Below are positions 18,179 to 27,268 of a stretch of 64,000 nt of DNA, one piece after another. Position 1 is the stretch's first letter; every line of letters begins with the position of its first letter. Below the pieces are notes generated by a model. That model saw only the letters and a list, made by a program, of their open reading frames with translations, was not told where the DNA came from and searched no databases. The translations under genes were made by a program, and so were the position numbers. This DNA is from Streptococcus sp. F0442 (lineage in GTDB: Bacteria; Bacillota; Bacilli; Lactobacillales; Streptococcaceae), in NCBI RefSeq assembly GCF_000314795.2, contig NZ_KB373314.1, forward strand, positions 1,128,526 through 1,192,525, written 5' to 3'.

Positions 18179-21100
18179 TCCATATGGGTTGGCAACTGGA
18201 GTTGTACTATCTGCCTCAAAGAGTCCAAAGATAGCTCCAACAAGTGGTTTCCCTTCATTGTTGACTTTGTGTAATTGAATGCTGTAGAGTTTCAATTCAG
18301 GTTTATCAACAGTCGGTGGTGTTGGTGGGATTGAAGTATATGGTTTATTCACCACATTTCCTTTATCCACTGCCAAGTCTGCCGAAGCTGTCAATTCAGC
18401 TTCAGAAACGGTGATTGAAGCAGTTGAAAGTTGGTAACCTTCTGGCGCTGTCAATTCTTTGACCACATAATCTTTCGCTGCAAATCCTACAAAGCTGACA
18501 AGACCGCTCGCATCTGAAGTTGCTGTCGCTTGGCCTTCACCGTATGGATTAGCTACCGGGGTTGTACCATCTGCTTCAAAGAGGCCGAAGACAGCTCCTG
18601 CTAGAGCTTGGCCTTCACCATTAACCTTGTGAAGTTGGATGGTATAAAGCTTAGCTTCAGGTTTATCGACAGTCGGTGGTGTTGGCGGGATTTCACTCGT
18701 CACAAAAGTATTGATAAAGGATTTCTTTTCACCATAGGCCACTGTAGCGTTGATGGTATTGCTTGCTTCATCTTTCGTAACCGTTACTGTCACTTCGATG
18801 CTAGCTTGATCGTAGGTCATTCCTTTTTCTTGAGTTGTAGGGATCACTTCCTTAATCGTGTAGTGGAACGTTTTTCCTGCATCTTCTTGTGAATAAGAAA
18901 TTTCATCAAAGGCTACAGAACCATCTGCAGCATTTTGTTTTGTTTGAAGGACTTTTCCAGCTTCATCCAACAAGGTAAAGCTGAATTCACCATCCTTCAA
19001 GGCACGGCCTTCCAAAATCTTGCTTGCTGAAATCTGAGCTTTTGCTGGACTTGGAGCTGAGTAAGTATTTGTAAAGACCTTGCTTTCTGGATAGACAACT
19101 GTTGCTTTTAGGTTGTTTCCATCTTTTGTTACCTTAACGGTGACTTGTTTTTCAGAAGTATCGTATGTGATACCTGGGGTAGTTCCCTTCACTTCCTTCA
19201 CAGTATAAGTGTGTTCTCCTTCTGCTGTGTAAGGAATCGCATCAAAGCTTACTTTGCCAGATTTGTTGGTGACAGTTTGAAGTTTGTTTGCACCTTCATA
19301 CAATTCAAAGCTAAACTCACCGTCTACCAAGTCACGACCTGTCAACTCTTTATCCAACTCAATTGTTGCAGTCGTTGCGTTTGGTGTGAAGGCATTGGTA
19401 AATGTTTTGCTTTCTGGATAGATAACTTCTGCTTTCAAAGCCTCTCCATTACGAGTGACTTTAACAGTTACTTGTTTTTCGGAAGCATCGTAAGTAATAG
19501 TCGCATTATCGCCTTTGACTTCCTTCACAGTATAAGTGTGTTCACCTTCTGCTGTGTAAGAAATCGCATCAAAGCTTACTTTGCCAGCTTTGTTAGTAAC
19601 AGTTTGAAGCTTGTTTGTACCTTCGTACAATTCAAAACTAAACTCACCGTCTACCAAGTCACGACCTGTCAACTTTTTATCCAACTCAATTGTTGCATTC
19701 GCCGCCTTTGGGGTGAAGGCATTGGTAAATGTTTTGCTTTCTGGATAGACGACTTCTGCCTGCAAGGCATTTGCAACACGAGTAACCTTAATAGTCACTT
19801 GTTTTTCGGAAGCATCGTAAGTAATAGTCGCATTATCGCCTTTGACCTCTTTCACAGTATAAGTGTGTTCACCTTCTGCTGTGAACTCAATCGGCTCGAA
19901 TGTAATTTTCCCGCTTTGGTTAGTCGTTGTTTGAAGCTTGTTTGCACCTTCGTACAATTCAAAGCTAAACTCGCCGTCTACCAAGTCACGACCTGTAAGA
20001 ACTTTATCCAGCTCAATAACAGCTTGGGTTTTGGCCGGCTTCTCTTTCTTGTTTATAATGGTTTTGCTAACAGGTTTCGTTGGTGTCGTAAATTCACTAG
20101 CTTCAACAATTGTATCTTCTGCCAACTCATACCCTTCCGGAGCTTGAATTTCTTTGATGATGTATTTATCTCTCAAGAGTTCCTTAAGGCTAAATTCACC
20201 TTTAGCATCTGATTCAAACTCACCTAATACTTGGCCAGTTGCTTGACGGATAACTTGGAATTTCGCACCTTTCAGCGGTCCGTTACTTTCGTCAACTTTA
20301 TGAACTTGAATGCCGAAGGCATAACCAACACCTTCACCACCCGCGATTTGGATATTTACTTTACTATTTGAATCGTATGGTTTTTTATTATCCCCTACGA
20401 TAGTCGCCTTATTTTTGATCACCTCACGGTCAACCGCATCATAGTTAACAACTGCTTCATATTCAACTGCAAAGTGATCGTTAGCAGAAATGTTCCCTAG
20501 ATTAATCGTAAATGTAGTATCTGTTGCATTTACAGTGTATTGAGAGGTGACATCTGTTTTGTTTTTAAGTTGCCATGTTCCAGTGCTGTAATCCCAAGTA
20601 CCTTTGTAGATCTTAAAGCTACCAGCCTTGTAGGTGACACCTGGTGATTCCATAGAATCTGAAAGAACTGCATTGCTGATTGCCTCGTTGGTCCTATTTA
20701 CAGAAATACGAAAACCTAGACTCTTGTGATCTCCATTATCCCAACCAGATTTGATAATAGTATACCGTTTACCTTCTCCGACAGTCCCACTTTTTACTGT
20801 ACCATCGAATTTCACTTTGTTATTAACAGAGACCTTAACTGGCGCATTACCATCATTTGGAAACTTATCTTTATTAACACCAGCATAGAAGAAGAACGAA
20901 CCTGAAATATCATTTTTCTCTTCAACAAACTTTGTGAATGTCAAGACAATTTTACCAGTAGTTGCATCAACCTTTGCGTTAGCGATCAATTTACCAGTAA
21001 TGGAGTCATTAATTTCAAAATCCTGCGATTTGATGTCAATTGGAGAAGCAATAACTACTTCCGTCGTATCTCCTGCTTTAACGTTTTTTCCTTCCAAAGC

Positions 21101-21298
21101 AAACTTTGCATTAAGACGGAAAGTATCGTATCTTCCAAGCGGAGCTGTTAAATCCCCGCCATCATTGTTTTGAACTTTTACATCCGTGATAACATCCACT
21201 TTTTTAGATGTTTCTGCATTTACCTTTTTAGAAAAAAGCGTAAAGCATACTATCAATAATGAAAGCATCATCAATAGATATATTGCCAATTTTTTCAT
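17036..21298 (-). CDS. collagen-binding-type LPSTG adhesin (copy 2)
   Basis: 1,420 residues from ATG 21298, which has AAGGGGAG upstream; the frame is open 11 codons further but without a ribosome site. Same plan as copy 1 but longer: signal peptide, Cna/SdrG-like ligand-binding region (~30-320), CnaB/SpaA-type domain (~326-420), four FctA/Spy0128-like domains (starting ~422, 533, 641 and 751), four SpaA-type repeats (~879, 998, 1118, 1238), Pro/Thr spacer, LPSTG at ~1387 and KKREN. The ligand-binding region is related to copy 1 but strongly diverged, while the wall-proximal stalk is nearly identical, so the pair probably bind different ligands on a shared stalk. The ligand assignment is by fold family, not shown here. 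Confidence 0.88.
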   Translation of the reverse strand: MKKLAIYLLMMLSLLIVCFTLFSKKVNAETSKKVDVITDVKVQNNDGGDLTAPLGRYDTFRLNAKFALEGKNVKAGDTTEVVIASPIDIKSQDFEINDSITGKLIANAKVDATTGKIVLTFTKFVEEKNDISGSFFFYAGVNKDKFPNDGNAPVKVSVNNKVKFDGTVKSGTVGEGKRYTIIKSGWDNGDHKSLGFRISVNRTNEAISNAVLSDSMESPGVTYKAGSFKIYKGTWDYSTGTWQLKNKTDVTSQYTVNATDTTFTINLGNISANDHFAVEYEAVVNYDAVDREVIKNKATIVGDNKKPYDSNSKVNIQIAGGEGVGYAFGIQVHKVDESNGPLKGAKFQVIRQATGQVLGEFESDAKGEFSLKELLRDKYIIKEIQAPEGYELAEDTIVEASEFTTPTKPVSKTIINKKEKPAKTQAVIELDKVLTGRDLVDGEFSFELYEGANKLQTTTNQSGKITFEPIEFTAEGEHTYTVKEVKGDNATITYDASEKQVTIKVTRVANALQAEVVYPESKTFTNAFTPKAANATIELDKKLTGRDLVDGEFSFELYEGTNKLQTVTNKAGKVSFDAISYTAEGEHTYTVKEVKGDNATITYDASEKQVTVKVTRNGEALKAEVIYPESKTFTNAFTPNATTATIELDKELTGRDLVDGEFSFELYEGANKLQTVTNKSGKVSFDAIPYTAEGEHTYTVKEVKGTTPGITYDTSEKQVTVKVTKDGNNLKATVVYPESKVFTNTYSAPSPAKAQISASKILEGRALKDGEFSFTLLDEAGKVLQTKQNAADGSVAFDEISYSQEDAGKTFHYTIKEVIPTTQEKGMTYDQASIEVTVTVTKDEASNTINATVAYGEKKSFINTFVTSEIPPTPPTVDKPEAKLYTIQLHKVNGEGQALAGAVFGLFEADGTTPVANPYGEGQATATSDASGLVSFVGFAAKDYVVKELTAPEGYQLSTASITVSEAELTASADLAVDKGNVVNKPYTSIPPTPPTVDKPELKLYSIQLHKVNNEGKPLVGAIFGLFEADSTTPVANPYGEGQATATSDANGLVTFTGFEAKDYVVRELTAPEGYQLSTDVIKVSASELKAATNLVVDKGTVVNKPFTSIPPTPPTVDKPELKLYSIQLHKVNNEGKPLVGAVFGLFEADGTTPVANPYGEGQATATSDANGLVTFTGLVAKDYVVKEITAPEGYQLSEEAITVSASQLIASTDQVLDQGKVVNKPFTAIPPTPPTVDKPELKLYNIQLHKVNKEGKALAGAVFGLFEADGTTPVANPYGEGQATATSDANGLVIFKGFEARDYVIKELTAPTGYQLLTNPITVTAEDYVQATDLVVDKGNVVNELTPPTPPTPPTTPPTPPTTPSTDKPKGDKPSGSQPKEEKKHTLPSTGETVSEGLVAAGLALAVTGSALVYKKREN

Positions 21299-21336
21299 TT
21301 TATCTCCCCTTATATTCATAATAATAGGCAAAAAAT

Positions 21337-21364
21337 ATTATATCACAAATTAGTAGTAATGCAA
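21337..21364 (-). promoter_or_regulatory. promoter of adhesin 2
   Basis: Minus-strand TTGCAT (21359-21364), 16-base spacer, TATAAT (21337-21342), about 40 bases upstream of the start codon. Confidence 0.55.
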
Positions 21365-21457
21365 GTAAAAGGTAGCTTTTTTTTATTTAGCATCTTGTCA
21401 AAATGAAATATCTTCACAAAACAATTGATAGTTATACAAGTTTTTTTACCTATATTA

Positions 21458-21466
21458 TGTTAAAAT
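21458..21466 (+). promoter_or_regulatory. possible extended -10 promoter of gpsA-galU
   Basis: TGT followed by TAAAAT (21461-21466) about 110 bases before gpsA; no convincing -35. Divergent from the adhesin 2 promoter. Confidence 0.35.
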
Positions 21467-21573
21467 AGAGAGGAAAATAGAATCATCTTCAAGGCCCTTT
21501 TGAGGCGGTTTTGAAGAGGCAAGTCCTAGATTTATAGCCTTGCTTAAAAATAGACATAGAAATGGAAGATACA

Positions 21574-22590
21574 ATGGAAAAACAAACCGTTGCAGTATTG
21601 GGTCCTGGTTCATGGGGAACAGCCCTTTCACAAGTCCTCAATGATAACGGCCATGAAGTCCGTCTCTGGGGAAATATCCAAGAACAGATCGATGAAATCA
21701 ACACTGATCATACCAATCAGCGCTATTTTAAAGACATCGTTATTAGCGATCAAATTACAGCTACGACCGATCTAAAAGCAGCCTTGGACAGTGTAGATGC
21801 CATCCTCTTTGTGGTCCCGACTAAGGTAACCCGCTTGGTAGCTAAACAAGTCGCTGAGACACTGGATCATCCTGTAACAGTTATGCACGCATCTAAAGGG
21901 CTAGAACCCGGTACACATGATCGAATTTCTCAGATCCTTGAGGAAGAGATCCCTGCTTCTCTTCGCAGTGAGATTGTGGTTGTTTCTGGTCCGAGCCATG
22001 CTGAAGAAACCATTGTCCGTGATATCACTCTCATCACAGCCGCTTCAAAAGATCTAGAAGTTGCACGCTATGTTCAAGAACTCTTTAGCAACCACTATTT
22101 CCGCCTTTATACCAATACCGATGTCATCGGGGTGGAAACAGCTGGTGCCTTGAAAAATATCATCGCTGTTGGAGCTGGAGCCTTACATGGACTTGGATAC
22201 GGGGACAATGCCAAAGCAGCTATCATCACGCGCGGTTTGGCTGAGATCACCCGCCTGGGAGTGAAGCTCGGGGCCAGCCCTTTGACCTACAGTGGCTTGT
22301 CTGGTGTCGGAGACTTGATCGTTACTGGAACGTCTGTCCATTCCCGCAACTGGCGTGCTGGGGATGCGCTTGGACGTGGTGAAAAATTAGAAGACATTGA
22401 AGCCAATATGGGCATGATCATTGAAGGGATTTCTACAACCAAAGTCGCCTATGAACTCGCACAAGAGTTGGACGTCTATATGCCGATCACACAGGCCATT
22501 TACCAAGTCATCTACGAAGGGCAAGATATCCGAGAGGCCATCCACAACATGATGAGCAATGAATTTAAAGAAGAAAATGAGTGGAAATAA
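21574..22590 (+). CDS. gpsA: NAD(P)-dependent glycerol-3-phosphate dehydrogenase
   Basis: 338 residues. Reduces dihydroxyacetone phosphate to sn-glycerol 3-phosphate, the backbone precursor of phospholipids and teichoic acids. The N-terminal Rossmann motif GPGSWGTA, the VSGPSHAEE segment and the catalytic-domain motif [18 protein letters not shown] are all present; length is normal. I chose ATG 21574 because it has GGAAG five bases upstream; the ATG four codons earlier has no ribosome site. Followed 45 bases later by galU in the same direction, an arrangement common in streptococci. Confidence 0.94.
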   Translation: MEKQTVAVLGPGSWGTALSQVLNDNGHEVRLWGNIQEQIDEINTDHTNQRYFKDIVISDQITATTDLKAALDSVDAILFVVPTKVTRLVAKQVAETLDHPVTVMHASKGLEPGTHDRISQILEEEIPASLRSEIVVVSGPSHAEETIVRDITLITAASKDLEVARYVQELFSNHYFRLYTNTDVIGVETAGALKNIIAVGAGALHGLGYGDNAKAAIITRGLAEITRLGVKLGASPLTYSGLSGVGDLIVTGTSVHSRNWRAGDALGRGEKLEDIEANMGMIIEGISTTKVAYELAQELDVYMPITQAIYQVIYEGQDIREAIHNMMSNEFKEENEWK

Positions 22591-22635
22591 GTCAACCACT
22601 CTCTTATCAATCATACCTTTTAGAAAGGAATCTAT

Positions 22636-23547
22636 ATGACTAAAGTTAGAAAAGCAGTCATTCCTGCAGCTGGCTTGGGGACCCGCTTCCTCCCAGCTAC
22701 CAAAGCTTTGGCAAAGGAAATGTTGCCAATCGTTGACAAACCTACGATCCAATTTATCGTAGAGGAAGCTCTCAAATCAGGTATCGAGGACATTCTGGTC
22801 GTAACAGGGAAATCAAAACGTTCGATCGAAGACCATTTCGACTCAAACTTTGAACTTGAGTACAACCTCAAGGAAAAAGGGAAAAATGATCTTTTACGAT
22901 TAGTAGACGAAACAACAGGCATGCGCCTCCACTTCATTCGTCAAAAACATCCTCGTGGACTTGGAGATGCAGTTTTACAAGCTAAAGCTTTTGTTGGAAA
23001 TGAACCCTTCGTCGTAATGCTTGGAGATGACCTCATGGATATCACGGATGACAGAGCCACCACGCTCACCAAGCAATTGATGAATGACTATGACGAAACA
23101 CACGCTTCAACCATTGCTGTCATGAAAGTTCCCCATGAAGAAGTTTCTGCCTATGGAGTCATCGCTCCTCAAGGAGAAGGAATCAACGGACTGTATAGCG
23201 TTGAAACCTTTGTCGAAAAACCAGCACCCGAAGAGGCACCAAGTGACCTTGCCATTATCGGACGCTACCTGCTAACTCCTGAAATCTTCCAAATTTTGGA
23301 AAATCAAGAGCCCGGTGCTGGAAACGAAATCCAGTTGACCGATGCCATTGATACTTTGAACAAGACCCAACGAGTCTTTGCCCGTGAATTCAAGGGACGG
23401 CGCTACGATGTAGGAGACAAGTTTGGGTTCATGAAAACATCTATTGATTATGCCTTGAAACACCCACAGGTTAAAGATGATCTCAAACAATACATCATCA
23501 ACCTTGGAAAACAATTAGAAGAAAAAGGAAAAGTGACCAAGGAGTAA
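22636..23547 (+). CDS. galU: UTP-glucose-1-phosphate uridylyltransferase
   Basis: 303 residues. Makes UDP-glucose from UTP and glucose 1-phosphate, feeding glycolipid, capsule and galactose (Leloir) metabolism. The nucleotidyltransferase signature [19 protein letters not shown] is at residues ~11-29, with MLGDD further in as the metal-binding Asp motif. Ribosome site AGAAAGGAA precedes the ATG. Second gene of the gpsA-galU unit, followed by a hairpin terminator. Confidence 0.94.
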   Translation: MTKVRKAVIPAAGLGTRFLPATKALAKEMLPIVDKPTIQFIVEEALKSGIEDILVVTGKSKRSIEDHFDSNFELEYNLKEKGKNDLLRLVDETTGMRLHFIRQKHPRGLGDAVLQAKAFVGNEPFVVMLGDDLMDITDDRATTLTKQLMNDYDETHASTIAVMKVPHEEVSAYGVIAPQGEGINGLYSVETFVEKPAPEEAPSDLAIIGRYLLTPEIFQILENQEPGAGNEIQLTDAIDTLNKTQRVFAREFKGRRYDVGDKFGFMKTSIDYALKHPQVKDDLKQYIINLGKQLEEKGKVTKE

Positions 23548-23582
23548 AAAATACTCACCACGACTTTTCGACTATGAAGGAA

Positions 23583-23616
23583 AGAGACCGGACTAACCGT
23601 CCGGCCTCTTTTCATT
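23583..23616. terminator. terminator between galU and the convergent dipeptidase gene
   Basis: AGAGACCGGAC facing GTCCGGCCTCT with one mismatch, followed by TTTT on the plus strand. On the minus strand the mismatch becomes a G-U pair, so it may serve both genes. Confidence 0.7.
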
Positions 23617-23633
23617 TCTTAAAAAATTGCTTT

Positions 23634-26237
23634 TTAGACTTTGTTATGTTTGCGTTTTTCTACATAGAAGGCAAATCCAAGGGCACTAATCAAGACACCG
23701 CCGATGATACCAACCATTGAAATGGTTTGTCCAGTAGATGGCAATTTCTTGCTTTCTATTTTTTCTTCTACCTTAGTTGCCGATTTGTAGACAACGCCAT
23801 AAGATGAGAAGTGATTGGTTGTGAAGGTTACCTTGCTCTTGTCTTCATTCAAGCTGAACTGGTAGGTTTCAACCTTGCCATCTTCTCCAATACCTACAAC
23901 CGATTCTACTTCTTTCTTAGGATCAACTGGCATGGTCACTACAGTTGGGCTGAATTGATGAACAGGGCCATTTTGATTTGACAATTGAATGTCGTAAATC
24001 TGATAGTCTTTATCTTTGAGGGCTTGTACATCCTTCAATACAGAAGCTGCCAAATTAAAGCCACCTTGGGCAAAGTCTGGATTTTGTAAAGTGATTCCAG
24101 TAACAGGATCTACTAAAATGTAGGAATTCGTAGGAAGAACTGGACGATTGTTTGTAGTTGGAGCAGGGACAATCGTAGTTGGATGAGTTACATCCTTGCT
24201 TGGTTCAGTAGTTGTAGTTGTAGTTTCATCCTTACTTGGATCAGTACTTGGTTCAGTTGGCTTGGTTTCATCCTCGCTTGGCTTAGTACTTGGTTCGCTT
24301 GGCTTGATTTCATCCTCGCTTGGCTTAGCACTTGGTTCGCTTGGCTTGATTTCGTCCGTACTTGGATCGGTACTTGGCTCAGTTGGCTTGGTTTCATCCT
24401 TGCTTGGATCAGTACTCGGTTCGCTTGGCTTGATTTCGTCCGTACTTGGCTCAGTACTTGGCTCAGTTGGCTTGGTTTCATCCTCGCTTGGCTTAGTACT
24501 TGGTTCGCTTGGCTTAATTTCGTCCTTACTTGGATCGGTACTTGGCTCAGTTGGCTTGGTTTCATCCTTGCTTGGATCAGTACTCGGTTTGCTTGGCTTA
24601 ATTTCGTCCTTACTTGGCTCAGTACTTGGTTCGCTTGGTTTGCTTGCGTCCGTTGGTTCCTTGTAATCATCTGGAAGAGATGCCCGATACGGATCATCTG
24701 TTCTACCCGCTTCTTTCAAGGTTGCTGAAAGCTCAGCTTCGTATTGTTTAAATTGTTTGAAAAGACGTTCAGAACGCGCTATTGATTCAGCAGTTACTTG
24801 ATCTTCTGCCCCTTTTGCAGCTGCTTCATCAGCTTTCAAGGCAGCGTATTTTGCATCGCTCACTTTTTGTTCTATAATGAGCTGTTCTTCTAGTGCTTTC
24901 CAGTGATTTTGGATAGATTTTCCGAATAGATCTTGGTTATGGATGGCCATTTGGTCGATGTGCCAAACTGTCCAATACCATGAATTTGGATCATAAGTAG
25001 CTGTTTGAGGTTTAAAGGCTTCGTAAGTATCTTTTACATTTCCATAGAATGGAACATAAGGGGTATTCCGTGAAGGTCCCATGCCGAGCCATACAGTTCC
25101 ACCAAATGATTTTGGAAGGTTTGGATTGATTTGATAGACATGGGCATCAATCACATTTTCATTTCCTAAAGCATACTTGTATTGGTCTTTACGAACAGTA
25201 TCGTTGCTACCATCATCACCTTGTTTCTTAACACCAATTTGATCATCTGGTACAAAGCGTCCATTTAAGTGTTCAAAACGATTCCGTTGCAAAGCAAAAG
25301 CATCTTCTAAGGTGTATTTTTTGTTTGGATCGGTTGGTGAACGGAAGAGCTCATACTCATCATCCTCATAAGTGACTTTAGAGTCTGGATCTAGTAAGGT
25401 GATACCTGCATAGGTCCGTGAGCGGTCCCCTTCAGCATATTTTTCTGGTCCATAAGATTTAGCAATATGGAAATTGCCATCTTTATCAGTCTTGTAGTTG
25501 CCAGATTCCTTGGCTACTTTTTCTACATCTTTAGAGGCAATGACATTTTCAGTGTCATTCAAGTCTACATGGCCAAGGTAGTAGGTATTGGCAAAAACTG
25601 CATATTTATCTTCTGGCACCTTCACCGCTACATATTGGTGACCAGATAGAATTTCCATATACCAAGTTTCATTTTGGTCTGCAAAGACAACCACATTCCC
25701 TTCAGCTGAACCTTTTTCTTCGATGACTTTGGCCAGTAATTCAACCCCTTCACGGGCAGTCTTCACACGTGGCAAAATCACATCTAGCATAGCTGCTTCT
25801 GGTAGGCCATTCTCTTTCAAAGGATCCGTCGTCAAGACTTTCTTATTTGGGATTGCTGTTACTGTCGCAGTCATGGATACACCGGCTTCATTAAAACCGT
25901 GTTCCCCGAAAGCCCCGTTGCTACCGTCACCACGAGCAGAGTCATAAGTAGCTGTGTATTTCATTTCATTGACAGCATGCGGGTAGGTGAATCCGTTGGA
26001 TTCATCCTCGATTTGATCTCCCTCATTATAGGTCTTGGCATCAACCACAACATAGTTTTTGTTGTGTTTTCCACCATTTGGATAATAAGGATAGTCCTCA
26101 GTCCGGCCAAACAGGGTCGTTCCATCCTTGGTCAACTGGCGACCAATGATAAATCCACAGCAGGCCTGAACGGCTTGAATTGGTAAGAGTAAGAACGTCA
26201 TCGCTACCAAAGCTAGTTTAAACAACCATTTTTTCAT
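23634..26237 (-). CDS. secreted, wall-anchored C69-family dipeptidase
   Basis: 867 residues. N-terminal nucleophile (Ntn) dipeptidase of family C69/U34. The signal peptide ends at VQA, leaving Cys26 (CCGF) as the likely catalytic N-terminal nucleophile of the mature enzyme. The catalytic domain extends to about residue 500, followed by an alpha-helical Lys/Glu/Ala-rich segment. Ten 14-residue Pro/Ser/Asp/Lys repeats then form a wall-spanning stalk, followed by a roughly 120-residue C-terminal domain, LPSTG, a hydrophobic segment and KRKHNKV. Many lactic acid bacterial PepD enzymes are cytoplasmic; this one should act on peptides at the cell surface, presumably in nutrition or muropeptide trimming. 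Convergent with galU; its upstream region has a cre-like site. Confidence 0.88.
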   Translation of the reverse strand: MKKWLFKLALVAMTFLLLPIQAVQACCGFIIGRQLTKDGTTLFGRTEDYPYYPNGGKHNKNYVVVDAKTYNEGDQIEDESNGFTYPHAVNEMKYTATYDSARGDGSNGAFGEHGFNEAGVSMTATVTAIPNKKVLTTDPLKENGLPEAAMLDVILPRVKTAREGVELLAKVIEEKGSAEGNVVVFADQNETWYMEILSGHQYVAVKVPEDKYAVFANTYYLGHVDLNDTENVIASKDVEKVAKESGNYKTDKDGNFHIAKSYGPEKYAEGDRSRTYAGITLLDPDSKVTYEDDEYELFRSPTDPNKKYTLEDAFALQRNRFEHLNGRFVPDDQIGVKKQGDDGSNDTVRKDQYKYALGNENVIDAHVYQINPNLPKSFGGTVWLGMGPSRNTPYVPFYGNVKDTYEAFKPQTATYDPNSWYWTVWHIDQMAIHNQDLFGKSIQNHWKALEEQLIIEQKVSDAKYAALKADEAAAKGAEDQVTAESIARSERLFKQFKQYEAELSATLKEAGRTDDPYRASLPDDYKEPTDASKPSEPSTEPSKDEIKPSKPSTDPSKDETKPTEPSTDPSKDEIKPSEPSTKPSEDETKPTEPSTEPSTDEIKPSEPSTDPSKDETKPTEPSTDPSTDEIKPSEPSAKPSEDEIKPSEPSTKPSEDETKPTEPSTDPSKDETTTTTTEPSKDVTHPTTIVPAPTTNNRPVLPTNSYILVDPVTGITLQNPDFAQGGFNLAASVLKDVQALKDKDYQIYDIQLSNQNGPVHQFSPTVVTMPVDPKKEVESVVGIGEDGKVETYQFSLNEDKSKVTFTTNHFSSYGVVYKSATKVEEKIESKKLPSTGQTISMVGIIGGVLISALGFAFYVEKRKHNKV
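24222..24641 (-). repeat. ten 42-bp repeats in the dipeptidase stalk
   Basis: Ten consecutive units of 14 codons of the type KPSEPSTDPSKDEI or KPTEPSTDPSKDET. They tend to alternate in DEI/DET pairs, giving an 84-bp higher-order period. Open frames on both strands across this block are repeat shadows. Confidence 0.88.
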
Positions 26238-26330
26238 GGCAAATCTCCTTTATGTTTGAATGTTCCTTTAGGAAAAAAGGTAGAATACCCGATTTTTTAT
26301 ACCTTAAGTCTATCTTTTTTCCACCTCTTT

Positions 26331-26344
26331 TGCAAGCGCTTTCT
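26331..26344 (-). promoter_or_regulatory. cre-like site upstream of dipeptidase gene
   Basis: Minus strand AGAAAGCGCTTGCA matches a palindromic CcpA operator at 12 of 14 positions. Its right half overlaps TTGCAA, which with TAGACT 17 bases on could be the promoter, so CcpA repression on good sugars is plausible. Confidence 0.5.
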
Positions 26345-26406
26345 TCATTGAATGTTTATACTCTTTTATTCAGGACCTCCTAAGTTATCATCCTTCCAAT
26401 ACAGGA

Positions 26407-26436
26407 TTCACTTACTTATCACAAGAATGTTATAAT
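26407..26436 (+). promoter_or_regulatory. plus-strand promoter-like element without a gene
   Basis: TTCACT (26407-26412), 18-base spacer ending in TGT, TATAAT (26431-26436). No open reading frame follows before the hairpin at 26544-26577. The rest of the 353-base gap holds the dipeptidase promoter region and the rhomboid terminator. Confidence 0.3.
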
Positions 26437-26534
26437 AAATATATATAATTACCGGTAATTTCATCAATTATCTGTTAGTTTACGATTTCGCTACATTTTT
26501 TAGTAAAAAAGAGGGAGTAGGAAAAAACTCCGTA

Positions 26535-26577
26535 AAATAAAAAAGATTGAAAAGGTTCTTCCAAACCTTTTCAATCT
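26535..26577 (-). terminator. terminator of cyclo-ligase/rhomboid operon
   Basis: Perfect 14-bp stem AGATTGAAAAGGTT facing AACCTTTTCAATCT, followed on the minus strand by six T and further T-rich sequence, 14 bases past the rhomboid stop. Confidence 0.85.
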
Positions 26578-26590
26578 GCCCAGCCCCTTC

Positions 26591-27268
26591 TTAAAATAGG
26601 TTTAACAATTTGCCTAAAAAACAGAGGAATAGTAAGAGGTAAGACAAGGAGGCGCTGATCTGATAGCTTCGCTTCATAAAGAGGGCCTCCCCTCTTACTG
26701 GAAAGACATAAGCCAACATCACCCCAGCTACTAAGCCACCAATGTGGCCCGCCATACTGATGTCTGGCATAAAACTAAAGATCAGATTGACCACAATCAA
26801 GCTGGTATAGGACTGACTCAAGTGGCGAATATAGGGACTTTGGACAATAAAGCGCAGAGCGCCAATGGTCCCAAAAAGTCCAAAGAGGGCTGTAGAAGCG
26901 CCTGCTGCAATCACATCTGGCGTAAAAATAGCAACAAAGACATTGCCCATCATGCCTGATAAGAGATAAAGAGCTAAGAAAGCCTTGGAACCAAAGAGAT
27001 CTTCTGCCAAACGTCCCAAGTAATAGAGGGTGATCATATTGAGCACAAAATGTTCTAGGCCGATATGAACAAAAGTAGCTGTCACTATTCGCCATAACTG
27101 GCTAGGATCGACTTTCACAGCCTCTCCAATAATACCACCGCTATAGTAAACAGCAGCACCCGTTTGGTAGTCGCCTCCAAATCGGATAAACATTGAAAGA
27201 AAAACTGCCGTTGTGACGAGCAACAAGATACTAGTCACAGGATAACGATGATCATAGAGTAATTTCAT
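26591..27268 (-). CDS. rhomboid family intramembrane serine protease
   Basis: 225 residues, with about six to seven hydrophobic segments. Rhomboids cleave substrates within the membrane using a Ser-His dyad: Ser125 in AAGASTALFG and His175 in MAGHIGG are visible, along with the conserved HxxxxHxxxN pattern (His68, His73, Asn77) of the second membrane segment. The start overlaps the end of the 5-formyl-THF cyclo-ligase gene by 17 bases. The same gene pair occurs in Bacillus (yqgN-yqgP/gluP) and other Firmicutes. Substrates unknown. Confidence 0.88.
   Translation of the reverse strand: MKLLYDHRYPVTSILLLVTTAVFLSMFIRFGGDYQTGAAVYYSGGIIGEAVKVDPSQLWRIVTATFVHIGLEHFVLNMITLYYLGRLAEDLFGSKAFLALYLLSGMMGNVFVAIFTPDVIAAGASTALFGLFGTIGALRFIVQSPYIRHLSQSYTSLIVVNLIFSFMPDISMAGHIGGLVAGVMLAYVFPVRGEALFMKRSYQISASLSYLLLFLCFLGKLLNLF

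Noticed and set aside
19145..20212. 355-codon open frame on the plus strand
   Set aside because: Antisense to the FctA-like repeats of adhesin 2; its own repeats mirror that gene, and Phe/Cys/Ser-rich composition is typical of such shadows.
12661..21298. Pilus operon
   Set aside because: Domains resemble pilins, but there is no class C sortase or signal peptidase gene, the genes are convergent, and each has its own LPSTG anchor and ligand-binding head.
24222..24641. Regular direct repeats that could suggest a CRISPR array
   Set aside because: Repeats are contiguous, coding and without unique spacers; no cas genes are in the window.
24183..24728. Long repetitive open frames of up to about 180 codons across the dipeptidase stalk
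   Set aside because: Shadows of the 42-bp repeat; no ribosome sites and unnatural composition.
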